Positions 16,463-24,933 of a stretch of 64,000 nt of DNA are shown here, piece by piece. Made by a program: the position numbers and the translations under genes. The notes beneath the pieces were generated by a model. That model worked only from the letters and a program-made list of their open reading frames with translations. It was not told where the DNA came from and did not search any database. The stretch spans positions 1-64,000 of the forward strand of contig DATJOK010000054.1 of NCBI GenBank assembly GCA_035507155.1, read 5' to 3'. Source of the stretch: DASZHJ01 sp035507155 (GTDB lineage: Bacteria > Pseudomonadota > Alphaproteobacteria > ATCC43930 > CGMCC-115725). Every line of letters starts with the position of its first letter. The stretch's first letter is position 1.

Positions 16463-17656
16463 ATGGCATCGCGCCTGGTGCGCCTGCGTGAATTTCTGCG
16501 GCTCGAGGCGGCTGGCGGGATCCTGCTGCTGATCGCAGCGCTTGTGGCGCTGGCCTGGGCGAACTCGCCGCTCGGGCACGTCTATACCGAGCTTCTCGAC
16601 ATTCCCGTGATCGCGCAGGTCGGCACGCTCAAGATCGCCAAGCCGCTGGTGCTGTGGATCAACGATGGGCTGATGGCGATCTTCTTCCTGGTCGTTGGGC
16701 TCGAGATCAAGCGCGAGATCCTGGAGGGCGAGCTTTCCACCGTCAGGCAGGCGGCGCTGCCGGCGATCGCGGCAGCGGGGGGAATGGCGGCGCCGGCGCT
16801 GGTCTACGCGGCGCTCAACTGGGGCAATCCCACGACCCTCGCCGGCTGGGCGATCCCCTCCGCCACCGACATCGCCTTCTCGATCGGCGTGCTGGCGCTG
16901 CTCGGCGATCGCGTTCCTGCGGCGCTCAAGTCCTTCCTGTTGGCGCTCGCCATCATCGACGATCTCGGCGCGATCGTAATCATCGCCTGCTTCTACACGG
17001 CGGATCTCTCGCTCGCCTCGCTCGGTCTCGCGACGGCGGGGATCTTGGTCCTGGTGGGGCTGAACCGCGCCCGCGTCGGTCGGCTCGCGCCCTATGTCGT
17101 GGTGGGAATTCTCGTCTGGGTCTTCGTGCTGAAATCCGGCGTGCATGCGACGCTCGCCGGCGTAGCGCTGGCATTGGCGGTTCCCTCGCGCCGCACCGGC
17201 GGCGGCAGCTCTCTGGCGCAGCGCCTGGAGGAGGGGCTCCATCCCTGGGTCACCTACGGCATCCTGCCGCTCTTCGCCTTCGCAAATGCCGGCGTCTCGA
17301 TGCAGGGCCTCGCGCCGGCGACGCTGGTGGGCCCAGTGCCCCTCGGCATCGGCCTCGGGCTCTTTCTCGGCAAGCAGGCGGGCGTGATGATCAGCACCGC
17401 CGCCGCGGTCTGGCTCGGCGCCGCGCGGCTGCCGGTCTCCGGCTGGCCGCAGTTCTATGGCGTCGCGCTGCTTACCGGGATCGGCTTCACCATGAGCCTC
17501 TTCATTGGCACCCTCGCCTTCAGCGAGGTGGGATACACGGCCGAGGTACGCGTCGGCGTGCTGGCAGGATCGCTGCTCTCGGCGGTGGCCGGCTATCTGG
17601 TGCTGCGCCTGCTGCCGGCCCGTCAGGCGAAGGCGGGCGGCGGGACGAAGGAGTAG
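16463..17656 (+). CDS. nhaA: Na+/H+ antiporter NhaA
   Basis: 397 residues from ATG 16463. The discontinuous transmembrane helices carry SATDIAFSIGVLALLG and LAIIDDLGAIVI; the paired aspartates in IIDDLG are the Na+/H+ binding residues. WINDGLMAIFFLVVGLEIKRE near the N terminus and GIGFTMSLFIGTLAF near the C terminus are also characteristic. It exchanges protons for sodium across the inner membrane, protecting against alkali and salt. It is in tandem with the ArsB/NhaD-type gene (17-bp gap). Its last 34 bases overlap the 3' end of the convergent amidase gene. Confidence 0.95.
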   Translation: MASRLVRLREFLRLEAAGGILLLIAALVALAWANSPLGHVYTELLDIPVIAQVGTLKIAKPLVLWINDGLMAIFFLVVGLEIKREILEGELSTVRQAALPAIAAAGGMAAPALVYAALNWGNPTTLAGWAIPSATDIAFSIGVLALLGDRVPAALKSFLLALAIIDDLGAIVIIACFYTADLSLASLGLATAGILVLVGLNRARVGRLAPYVVVGILVWVFVLKSGVHATLAGVALALAVPSRRTGGGSSLAQRLEEGLHPWVTYGILPLFAFANAGVSMQGLAPATLVGPVPLGIGLGLFLGKQAGVMISTAAAVWLGAARLPVSGWPQFYGVALLTGIGFTMSLFIGTLAFSEVGYTAEVRVGVLAGSLLSAVAGYLVLRLLPARQAKAGGGTKE

Positions 17657-19077
17657 TACTCCCGCTCCAGCAGCCGCGCGAACTCGATGCAGGTGCGGTC
17701 GCCGTATTGCGGGCCGATGATCTGCACGCCCACCGGCAGCCCGCTGGTGGTGAGGCCGATCGGCGCCACCGTGCTCGGCAGGTTGAAGGCGCAGGAGTAC
17801 CCTGCCCAGAACAGCTGGTCGGTGACCGGCACACGCTTGCCGTTGACGGCGATCGTGCGCTGATGGCGCTCGCCCTCCTGGTCGTGCGGTACCGCGGCGG
17901 AGGCGGCGGCGGGGCAGAGCAGGAGATCGTACTCGGCGAAGAATGCGGCCCATTTGAGCCGCATCCGGTGCCGCTCCTCGTTGAAGCCAAGCCAGTCGCG
18001 ATGGGACATGGTGTTGGCGCGAGTCATCGCCGCGAAATAGCTCTCGTCGCCGGGATCGAGGGTGCGCGCGATCTCCTGGTTCTTGCGGAACGTCTCGTCG
18101 GACTGCCGGCCCGAAGTGGCGGCGCGCAGAAGCTGGATGTAGACCCGCTGCGCCCGCGTCGTATCGATGTCCGGGCGTGCGCGGTCGGTCACCTTCACCT
18201 TCTTGCGGCCCAGGAATTCGATGAGCGCCTGCAGGCGGTCCTGCACCGCCTGATCGACCTCGGAGTTGGGATCGTTCAGCATCACCGCCACCTTGAACTG
18301 GCGGGGCTCGGTCTTCTTCGGCGCGGGGAGCGCCAGGCGCCAGCCGTCGCCGTCGACCTCGTCGGGACCGGCCATCGCGGCAAGGCCGAGCGCCAGATCA
18401 TCGGCGCTCCGCGCCAGCGGGCCGATCACGGAGATGTCGGCCGCCGCGACGCGTCCCGGCAGCGCGTGGCCGCGCGGCGAGCAGATGCCATAGGTGGGTT
18501 TGTGGCCGTAGACGCCGCAATAGTGCGCCGGATTGCGGATCGAGGCGCCGATGTCGCTCCCCGCCTCGATGCCGGTGAGGCCGGCGGCGAGCGCCGCCGC
18601 CGACCCGCCGGAGGAGCCGCCGGGCGAGCGCGTCACGTCCCAGGGATTGTTGGTGGTGCCGTAGACCGCGTTGTAGCTCTGCCAGTCCCCCAGCAGCAGC
18701 GGCACGTTGGTCTTGCCGAAGAGCGTGACCCCGGCGGCGAGCAGGCGGTCGACGGCGAGCGCATTCCTCGGCGCGATGTTCTCGCGCAGCTCCGGCAGGC
18801 CCCAGGTGGTGGGCAGGCCGGTCACGTCGAAGGACTCCTTGATCGTCATCGGCACGCCGTGCAGCGGACCCCAGACCTCGCCCTTGCCGAGCGCCCGGTC
18901 GGCGGCGCGGGCGCGTTTGCGGGCGCTGGGAATGTCGCTGGCGATGATCGCGTTGAGGGCGGGGTTATGGCGCTCCACGCGGGCGAGATAGTGCTCCAGG
19001 ATCTCCAGACAGCCGATCTTGCGCCGCTTGAGGGCACCCGCGAGCATCTTTGCCGACCAGAAATGAATGTCCTGCAT
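17623..19077 (-). CDS. Amidase (amidase-signature family)
   Basis: 484 residues from ATG 19077, with GGGGAAGG upstream; an upstream Met at 19110 is less likely. The Ser-cisSer-Lys triad is visible: K80 in MTIKES, the serine pair at 155-156 in SPGGSSGGSAAALAAG, and nucleophile S179 in GSDIGASIR (Ala replaces the more usual second Gly). The C terminus has the LPSTVAPIGLTTSGLPVGVQIIG block. It is not flanked by gatB or gatC, so it is not the tRNA amidotransferase subunit. It should hydrolyse a carboxamide of unknown identity in the cytosol. Confidence 0.9.
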   Translation of the reverse strand: MQDIHFWSAKMLAGALKRRKIGCLEILEHYLARVERHNPALNAIIASDIPSARKRARAADRALGKGEVWGPLHGVPMTIKESFDVTGLPTTWGLPELRENIAPRNALAVDRLLAAGVTLFGKTNVPLLLGDWQSYNAVYGTTNNPWDVTRSPGGSSGGSAAALAAGLTGIEAGSDIGASIRNPAHYCGVYGHKPTYGICSPRGHALPGRVAAADISVIGPLARSADDLALGLAAMAGPDEVDGDGWRLALPAPKKTEPRQFKVAVMLNDPNSEVDQAVQDRLQALIEFLGRKKVKVTDRARPDIDTTRAQRVYIQLLRAATSGRQSDETFRKNQEIARTLDPGDESYFAAMTRANTMSHRDWLGFNEERHRMRLKWAAFFAEYDLLLCPAAASAAVPHDQEGERHQRTIAVNGKRVPVTDQLFWAGYSCAFNLPSTVAPIGLTTSGLPVGVQIIGPQYGDRTCIEFARLLEREYYSFVPPPAFA

Positions 19078-19230
19078 TTGCCTTCCCCCGGCCTTGTGGT
19101 CTCTGCCCAAAGAGCGCGCATGGTAGCGACAGTTTGCGCGGCAACCTATACCGATGATCGCGGCTCGCTTCCGGCGCTTGCCGAATCAGCGCTGACGCCA
19201 CATTGTTGCAGAAGCCCTCCGAGGTGATGC

Positions 19231-19767
19231 ATGACCGCGATCTCTCGACGGTCCGATCCGCGGCTCGAAGCTCATCTGGGCGATATCACGCGCCTGACGG
19301 TGGATGCGATCGTCAACGCCGCCAATTCGTCGCTGCTGGGCGGCGGCGGCGTCGATGGCGCGATCCATCGTGCCGCGGGGCCGGAGCTCTTGGCGGAATG
19401 CCGGGGCCTCGGCGGCTGCCCCACTGGTGAGGCGCGGCTCACCCGCGGCTATCGCCTGCCGGCCAGCTATGTGATCCACGCGGTGGGACCGGTCTGGCGC
19501 GGCGGCGACGCCCGGGAAGACGCGCTTCTTGCTGCGTGCTATCGCAACGCTCTGGCGCTTGCCGTTGCTCGGCAATGCCGCAGCATCGCCTTCCCGGCGA
19601 TTTCCACCGGAATTTATGGATTTCCCGCCGAGCGCGCGGCCGGCATCGCGGTCGCGACCGTCCGGGACGCACTGGACGGCACGCTGCTGGAGCGGGTGAT
19701 ATTCTGCTGCTTCGATCACGCGACCCTGGCGCACTACCAGCGCGAGCTCGGCCTTGCCAGCGCCTGA
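19231..19767 (+). CDS. Macrodomain protein, O-acetyl-ADP-ribose deacetylase type
   Basis: 178 residues, a stand-alone macro domain. The ADP-ribose-binding motifs are LGDITRLTVDAIVNAANSS, LLGGGGVDGAIHRAAGPEL and AFPAISTGIYGFP. The GGGGVDGAIH loop with the preceding asparagines places it with the MacroD/YmdB hydrolases, which remove ADP-ribose from proteins or acetyl from O-acetyl-ADP-ribose. The ATG at 19231 has GAGGTG just upstream. No ADP-ribosyltransferase partner is adjacent, so a toxin-antitoxin pairing is not supported. Confidence 0.92.
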   Translation: MTAISRRSDPRLEAHLGDITRLTVDAIVNAANSSLLGGGGVDGAIHRAAGPELLAECRGLGGCPTGEARLTRGYRLPASYVIHAVGPVWRGGDAREDALLAACYRNALALAVARQCRSIAFPAISTGIYGFPAERAAGIAVATVRDALDGTLLERVIFCCFDHATLAHYQRELGLASA

Positions 19768-19773
19768 ACCGAT

Positions 19774-19947
19774 CTATTCCAGCCGCTTGTCGTCGAGCTC
19801 CTTGGCCGCCTTCTCCGCCTCGCGCTGGGCCTTGCTGCGCTCGTCCTTGCTGCGCCCGTGGCGCAGGCGATTTTGCTGGGCACGCTGCTCCGCCGCCGAG
19901 CGCTCGCGCCGCTTGCGGAATTGATTGAGGTTCACTATCTCGCCCAT
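19774..19947 (-). CDS. DUF4169 family small basic protein
   Basis: 57 residues from the ATG at 19947. GEIVNLNQFRKRRERSAAE is the DUF4169 signature, followed by AQQNRLRHGRSKDER and a charged helical tail. The family is small and alphaproteobacterial, with no known function. It is often found near an RHH_4 gene, fumarase and sspB, all of which occur within 8 kb here, though a large AsmA gene now lies between. The stop is convergent with the macrodomain gene, 7 bp away. Confidence 0.85.
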   Translation of the reverse strand: MGEIVNLNQFRKRRERSAAEQRAQQNRLRHGRSKDERSKAQREAEKAAKELDDKRLE

Positions 19948-20134
19948 GACAGGTCCGGCTCCCAGTGCTCGCCCGTCCGCAAGCATGATAGCCTATCTTC
20001 CAACATCCTGCGTAGGGGATGCAACGTCGGGTCGAGATCAGCGGTGAGATTCCACAGGGGACGGATCGAGTGGTGCATGCCGCCGGCGGCTCCGACAACG
20101 TCCTGATATCCGTGGCGACGAGCAGGGAGTAGGT

Positions 20135-23100
20135 GTGCGGAAGACCGCGATCGGCCTGGCAGTACTCCTGTTTGCGGCGATCGCGGCGCTGCTGGTCGCG
20201 CCCAGCTTCGTCGACCTCGATCGTTATCGGCCGGTGGTCGCGGAAAAGGCATCGGCGCTGCTCGGCCGCCCGGTGACCTTGGCCGGCCCGATCAGCCTCT
20301 CGCTCTTGCCGAGCCCGCATCTCACGATCCGTGATCTCCGCATCGCCAATCTTCCCGGCGGCAGCGCACCGGAGATGGTGCGGGCGCGCGAAGTCGATGC
20401 TGCCCTGTCATTCTGGCCGCTGCTTGCGTTTCAGTTCGATGTGACCAGCGCCCGGGTCGTGCAGCCGACCATCCTGCTGGAGCGCTTGCCCGACGGGCGT
20501 CCCAACTGGTCCCTCGAGTCGGTGCCGCCACCCGATGCGGCGGCGGGATCTGCACCTACGCTAGAGACAGCAGTGCGGTCCGGCGCGGTCACGGGCTCCG
20601 GAGACGTCAAGATCGCGCGGCTCACCATCGAGGACGGTACCGTCGATTACCGCGCATCCTCCGGTACGATCGCGGTCGAGCACATCAATCTCGTGCTGAC
20701 TGGCGACGCTGTCGCAGGTCCGCTCCACGCGGAAGGCGGGCTTACCACTTTCGGCGCCACGCTTGCCATGACTCTCGATCTCGGTCGTTTCGGTGGCGCC
20801 CGGGTGCCGGTGTCGCTGGCGCTCAAGGCGCCGCCGCTAGCGAGCGCCGAATTCGATGGCGCTCTCACCCTGGATCAGAACGGCGGCCCCTCGCTTGCGG
20901 GCAAGCTCGGCCTCAAGTCGGGCGACCTCGGGGACGTGGTAGCGCTAGCGGGGAGCGGGCCCTTGCCGCCGATGCTGGCGAAGCCCCTGCAACTCGGGAG
21001 CGACGTTGCGGCCTCCGCCGATCGGATCGCGCTCGAGCACTTGACGCTGGAGCTCGGCGACATTCATGGAGCTGGCGCGCTGCAGATAACGCCCGGCGCA
21101 CCCGCCAAGGCCGATCTCAAATTCTCCGTCAACACGATCGACCTCGATCGCTTTTTGGCCGAGCGGGCCGCGGTCGCGACGCCGGCGGCAGCCAAGGCCG
21201 TTGGCGGCCGCGAGGCGGCCATCACCGCTCTGCCGCGCGACAGCGCCACGGGCGCGCCGCGGCTCGCGCTGCCGAGCGGCATCGATGCCACGGTGGATCT
21301 CGGTGTCGACGCGGTGCAGTGGCGGCAAGGGGTCATCCGCCAGCTGCGGCTGGAAGCGGCGCTCACCGGCGGCAATCTGTCGATCAAGCGGCTGGGCGCC
21401 CTGCTGCCCGGTGGTTCAGACATCGCGGTGAGCGGCACTGTCAGCGCCGGCGCCGCACCGCGCTTCGACGGCAGCATGGAGGCGAGCGCCGACAATTTTC
21501 GCGACTTCCTGCGCTGGACCGGCGTGGCCGTCGAGGGCGTTCCGGCTGATCGGCTGCGCCGGGCAACGCTCTCCAGCAGGCTCTCGCTCGACGGCAGCAC
21601 GCTGGAGGCCAAGGCGATCGATCTCAGTTTCGATTCCTCACGTCTGACGGGCGCCATCACCGCCGCGTTGCGCGAGCGTCCGGCTTTCGGCGCCCGGATC
21701 GCCGTCGACCAGCTCAACCTCGACGCCTATCTCGGGAGTGAGGCCGGTGCCCCGGCGCAGGGCGCTGCCGGTGCTCCAGCGCCTGGCTCCGCGCCCGATG
21801 CCAAGGGCAAGGTCACCCGCATTACCGTCCCGCAAGCGGTCGCCGATGCGCTCGCCAGCTTCGATGCCAATCTCGACGGTAGAATCGACACGCTGATCTG
21901 GCGCAATCAGCCGATCCGCCGGGTGCATCTGGTAGGCAGCCTGGAAAATCGCGATCTCACCATCACCGAGCTCAGCGTCGGCGATCTTGGCGCCGGCGCC
22001 GGGAAGCTCAGCGGGTATCTGCAGGGGATCGGCGGCGATCAGCCGAAGGCGGATGTGGTGTTCGATCTGCACGGACCCGAGCTCGGCCGGGTGCTGCGCC
22101 TGGCGGCGCCCGGTGCCGCCAGCGTCGATAATTTCGGCGCCTACTCCCTGGCCGGCGAGCTCCAGCAGGAGGGCGAGCAGCTTTCCCTGGAGAGCGATCT
22201 CGAGGCCGCCGGAGGCAAGCTGCAGCTGAAGGGATCCCTGCCGCAGCCGGACACCTGGGATCTCGGCATCACTCTCGAGCATCCGAGCTTCAACCGGCTG
22301 ATGCGGCTGGTGAGCGCGACCTACCGTCCGCAGGGCGGCGAACTCGGCGCGGTCAATCTTCAGGGCGACCTGGAATGGGCGCCTGATGGCGCTACCGTGA
22401 AGCATCTCGCGCTCGACGTCGGCGGCATGGCCGCTGCCGGCGACCTCCGGCTGCGATTTGCGCCACGGCCTTTCCTTACAGCTGCGCTCACCGTCGGCGA
22501 TCTCGTCATCGACAAGTTCCTGCCGGTGCGCCAGACGGCTTTCCTCGAGGATTCGCCGTCGGGTCCGTTGCGCCCGGGGGTGATGCTGGCGCAGGCCGGC
22601 ACGCGACCGCCGGCCGTCCCGCCGATCCAGCGCTGGTCGAAGACGCCCGTCGATCTCGATTTTCTCCGCCTCTTCGACGCAGACGTGACGCTCGGCGGCA
22701 AGAGCGTGACGTGGGCCAGCTGGCACCTCACCGATCCCCAGGCGAAGCTCTCCCTCAAGGATGCGGTGCTGACCGTTCCGCAACTTTCCGGGCAGCTCTA
22801 TGGCGGCACGCTCGCGGCGAGCGCGACGCTCAAGCTAGACCCGCAAACGAGCCTCGAGATCAACGCGAACCTCGGCGGCGCCGATTTCAAAGAGGCGCTC
22901 GGCTCGAACCGTCTCGACGGCAAGTTCGACAGCGAGGCCAACCTCGCGACAGCGGGCAGCAGCCCCTTCGATCTCGTCTCGGCATTGAACGGCACCGCCT
23001 CGCTGAAGAGCCGCGACGGCACCATCAACGGGATCAACGTCCCCGCGATCAATCAGCGCATCGATCAGGTGAAAGGGCTGGGCGATCTGGCGACGCTGCT

Positions 23101-23506
23101 GCGCGCCGCCACCGGCGGCTCGACGAGCTATTCCAGCCTCGACGGCACCTTCAAGGTCACCAACGGGGTCGCGGTCAGCCGCGATCTGCACCTGGTCGCG
23201 GACGGTGGCGAGGGGAGCGGCACAGCGATCTTCGATCTGCCGAATTGGAGCATGGTCAGCCGCACGGACCTCAGCCTCACCGGCGTCCAGGGCGCGCCGC
23301 CGATCGGCATCACGCTCAAGGGGCCGATCGATCAGCCGAACTGGGACGTCGATTTCAATGCGATCACCCGCGCGCTCGGGAGCCGCGCGATCGATCGCCT
23401 GATCGCGCCCCAGCCGGCGCCGCCTCAGGAGAGCGGCGGTGGTTCTTCCGGGTCGGCGCACTCCGTCACGCCGCAGGACATACTGAAGAATCTCCTCAAG
23501 CATTGA
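20135..23506 (+). CDS. AsmA family protein, large
   Basis: 1123 residues from GTG 20135, with GGGAG upstream. A single N-terminal membrane anchor (KTAIGLAVLLFAAIAALLV) is followed by DRYRPVVAEKASALLGRPV, the AsmA entry motif. The rest is a long beta-rich periplasmic body with repeated scaffold-like segments and the AsmA_2-type C-terminal part (LNGTASLKSRDGTINGINV; SYSSLDGTFKVTNGV). AsmA-like proteins are repeating-beta-groove, bridge-like proteins linked to phospholipid traffic and outer-membrane assembly. The C terminus is Gly/Ser/Pro rich. The gene is single on its strand, flanked by minus-strand genes. Confidence 0.9.
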   Translation: MRKTAIGLAVLLFAAIAALLVAPSFVDLDRYRPVVAEKASALLGRPVTLAGPISLSLLPSPHLTIRDLRIANLPGGSAPEMVRAREVDAALSFWPLLAFQFDVTSARVVQPTILLERLPDGRPNWSLESVPPPDAAAGSAPTLETAVRSGAVTGSGDVKIARLTIEDGTVDYRASSGTIAVEHINLVLTGDAVAGPLHAEGGLTTFGATLAMTLDLGRFGGARVPVSLALKAPPLASAEFDGALTLDQNGGPSLAGKLGLKSGDLGDVVALAGSGPLPPMLAKPLQLGSDVAASADRIALEHLTLELGDIHGAGALQITPGAPAKADLKFSVNTIDLDRFLAERAAVATPAAAKAVGGREAAITALPRDSATGAPRLALPSGIDATVDLGVDAVQWRQGVIRQLRLEAALTGGNLSIKRLGALLPGGSDIAVSGTVSAGAAPRFDGSMEASADNFRDFLRWTGVAVEGVPADRLRRATLSSRLSLDGSTLEAKAIDLSFDSSRLTGAITAALRERPAFGARIAVDQLNLDAYLGSEAGAPAQGAAGAPAPGSAPDAKGKVTRITVPQAVADALASFDANLDGRIDTLIWRNQPIRRVHLVGSLENRDLTITELSVGDLGAGAGKLSGYLQGIGGDQPKADVVFDLHGPELGRVLRLAAPGAASVDNFGAYSLAGELQQEGEQLSLESDLEAAGGKLQLKGSLPQPDTWDLGITLEHPSFNRLMRLVSATYRPQGGELGAVNLQGDLEWAPDGATVKHLALDVGGMAAAGDLRLRFAPRPFLTAALTVGDLVIDKFLPVRQTAFLEDSPSGPLRPGVMLAQAGTRPPAVPPIQRWSKTPVDLDFLRLFDADVTLGGKSVTWASWHLTDPQAKLSLKDAVLTVPQLSGQLYGGTLAASATLKLDPQTSLEINANLGGADFKEALGSNRLDGKFDSEANLATAGSSPFDLVSALNGTASLKSRDGTINGINVPAINQRIDQVKGLGDLATLLRAATGGSTSYSSLDGTFKVTNGVAVSRDLHLVADGGEGSGTAIFDLPNWSMVSRTDLSLTGVQGAPPIGITLKGPIDQPNWDVDFNAITRALGSRAIDRLIAPQPAPPQESGGGSSGSAHSVTPQDILKNLLKH

Positions 23507-23529
23507 GGCCGTGCCTGCGGCGGCTGCGA

Positions 23530-23775
23530 TCAATTCTCGCGCGTCTCCGCGAGCTCGCCATTGCGGCAGCATTCGAGGACGAAGACGCGCAGCGCGCTCG
23601 AGAGGTTGCCGCGCCGATCGGCATCCACCGTCGCGATCAGGCGATTCAGCGACAGGCCGCGCCGTCGCGCGATCTCCTGCAGCGCGGACCAGAATTCCCG
23701 TTCGAGCGAGAGGCTGGTCGGATGGCCCGCGATCAGCACCGAGCGTTTCTTGATCGTGCCGGCCTTTGCCGCCAT
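23530..23775 (-). CDS. Ribbon-helix-helix (RHH_4) domain protein
   Basis: 81 residues. KKRSVLIAGHPTSLSLEREFW, ALQEIARRRGLSLNRLIATVD and NLSSALRVFVL match the RHH_4 (Arc-like) family found across Alphaproteobacteria next to DUF4169 genes. The first strand (RSVLIAGH) would form the DNA-contacting ribbon of a dimer. Its targets are unknown. The start codon overlaps by one base the stop of a short in-frame continuation of the upstream sensor frame (see 23777-23852), so it may be coupled to the sigma-factor operon. Confidence 0.88.
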   Translation of the reverse strand: MAAKAGTIKKRSVLIAGHPTSLSLEREFWSALQEIARRRGLSLNRLIATVDADRRGNLSSALRVFVLECCRNGELAETREN

Positions 23776-23776
23776 C

Positions 23777-23852
23777 AGCGCCGCTCCAGCGTGTCCTCGG
23801 GGTAGAGGCAGCGGTCCTGGTGCGCCAGGCTGCCGCAGGGCTGGTGGATGCC
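23777..23852 (-). other. 24-codon open stretch in frame after the sensor stop, possibly a small ORF remnant
   Basis: Beyond the TGA of the sensor gene, the same frame stays open for 24 codons and reads GIHQPCGSLAHQDRCLYPED, then TLERR. It ends in a TGA that overlaps the ATG of the RHH gene by one base. There is no obvious start codon. It may be a remnant, a readthrough tail or chance. Confidence 0.25.
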
Positions 23853-24356
23853 TCAGGGCAACCCCAGATGCCGCATGCGATTGGCGACGTTGTCCTGGTG
23901 CCGTTTGGCGATCTCGATGAACTTTGCCCGCTGATCGGCCGTCAGGCTCTCGAGAAAGGGCAGCAAGGCATTCGATACGGCCGTCTGGAAGTCGCGCCGA
24001 TTGTCTGCCACCTGAGTGAAGACTTGCGCGATCTTGGCGGGATCGGGTTGCGGCTTCGAGAGTTCGTCCCAGATCTGCTCGCCAAGCTTGGTGTTGGCAT
24101 CGCGCAGCGCCTTGCCATGCTCGCGGACCGTCTGGATGAATTGCCGGAACGTCTTGTGCTGGTCGGGTGTGAGATTGAGCTCGTTGGCGAGGGTCATTAG
24201 CGGCGGAGGACCCCGCCAATGCTCCATGACGATCTTGGTATAGACCAAGCCGGCGATGAAGAAGATGTTGAGCGCCAGGGAAAGGGTGAGCGCCACCTTT
24301 ACGAGCCGGCCCGTTTTCCGGGGCTGGCCCGCCGCGCCCTCGATGGGCACGGTCAT
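23853..24356 (-). CDS. Periplasmic heavy-metal-sensor / Spy-like protein
   Basis: 167 residues. One transmembrane segment at about 19-40 (VKVALTLSLALNIFFIAGLVY) anchors a helical periplasmic domain with two LTxxQ-type motifs: LNLTPDQHKTFRQFI and ESLTADQRAKFIEIAKRH. This is the pattern of the Spy/CpxP and CnrX/ZraP-like heavy-metal-resistance family. Members act as periplasmic chaperones or sensors. The ATG overlaps the anti-sigma stop by 4 bp (ATGA), so the two are coupled; the protein may present a periplasmic signal to the anti-sigma factor. No His/Met-rich metal site is obvious. Confidence 0.85.
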   Translation of the reverse strand: MTVPIEGAAGQPRKTGRLVKVALTLSLALNIFFIAGLVYTKIVMEHWRGPPPLMTLANELNLTPDQHKTFRQFIQTVREHGKALRDANTKLGEQIWDELSKPQPDPAKIAQVFTQVADNRRDFQTAVSNALLPFLESLTADQRAKFIEIAKRHQDNVANRMRHLGLP

Positions 24357-24871
24357 GTATTCGACTCCTCGCTCAGATCCGAGAAGAAGCCAGAGGGGGG
24401 ATCGAACAGCTGTTGCGTCAGCGCCATCTCCTGATGGTCGCCGATCAGGCTGGTATAGGCATCGCTGCCGAGAGCAAAGCCGACAAGCCCGGTGACGAGG
24501 AGGCTCGCCGCCATGCTGGCCCAGACCGCCACGGTCCGCCACGAGCTGCGCGAGGGCGTCGGCCGGCGGAAGGGCACCACATTTCCGCTGCGCGCGTCCA
24601 CCAGGGTGCTCGCCCGGGCGAGCACGGTCTCGGGCGCGGCCAGATTGCTGTTGCGCCGCAGCACGCGAGCGACCTCGATATCCTCGAGGCGTACAGGGTC
24701 GGCCGCCAGCCACGCTTCGACCCGCTCGGCGGCGATTTCGCTGAGGCGGCCCTCTGCATAGGCGGCGACCAGCAACGGGTCAGGCGCGGCTTCATCGGCG
24801 GCCTGGGAGGCCAAGCCACGCCAGCGCCGCCAAAGGGCGGGATCCCGCTCAATATCCAAGGGTTCGCTCAT
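24353..24871 (-). CDS. Putative transmembrane anti-sigma factor
   Basis: 172 residues. The cytosolic N-terminal half has an LLVAAYAEGRLSE helix, recalling the start of anti-sigma domains, but it lacks the HxxxCxxC zinc motif. One transmembrane segment at about 112-135 (TVAVWASMAASLLVTGLVGFA) is followed by a short periplasmic tail. Its position between an ECF sigma gene and a Spy-like sensor, with a 4-bp overlap to the latter, supports an anti-sigma role. It would hold the sigma factor at the membrane until a periplasmic stress signal arrives. Assignment rests mainly on context. Confidence 0.75.
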   Translation of the reverse strand: MSEPLDIERDPALWRRWRGLASQAADEAAPDPLLVAAYAEGRLSEIAAERVEAWLAADPVRLEDIEVARVLRRNSNLAAPETVLARASTLVDARSGNVVPFRRPTPSRSSWRTVAVWASMAASLLVTGLVGFALGSDAYTSLIGDHQEMALTQQLFDPPSGFFSDLSEESNT

Positions 24872-24933
24872 GGCCGGTCTCCATTAATGATCTACGCGCC
24901 GCGGGCGCGCAATATCCCCGCTAAACCGCCGGT

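Noticed and set aside
19231..19947. A macrodomain/DUF4169 toxin-antitoxin pair
   Set aside because: The genes are convergent rather than cotranscribed, no ADP-ribosyltransferase is present, and DUF4169 has its own conserved neighbourhood.
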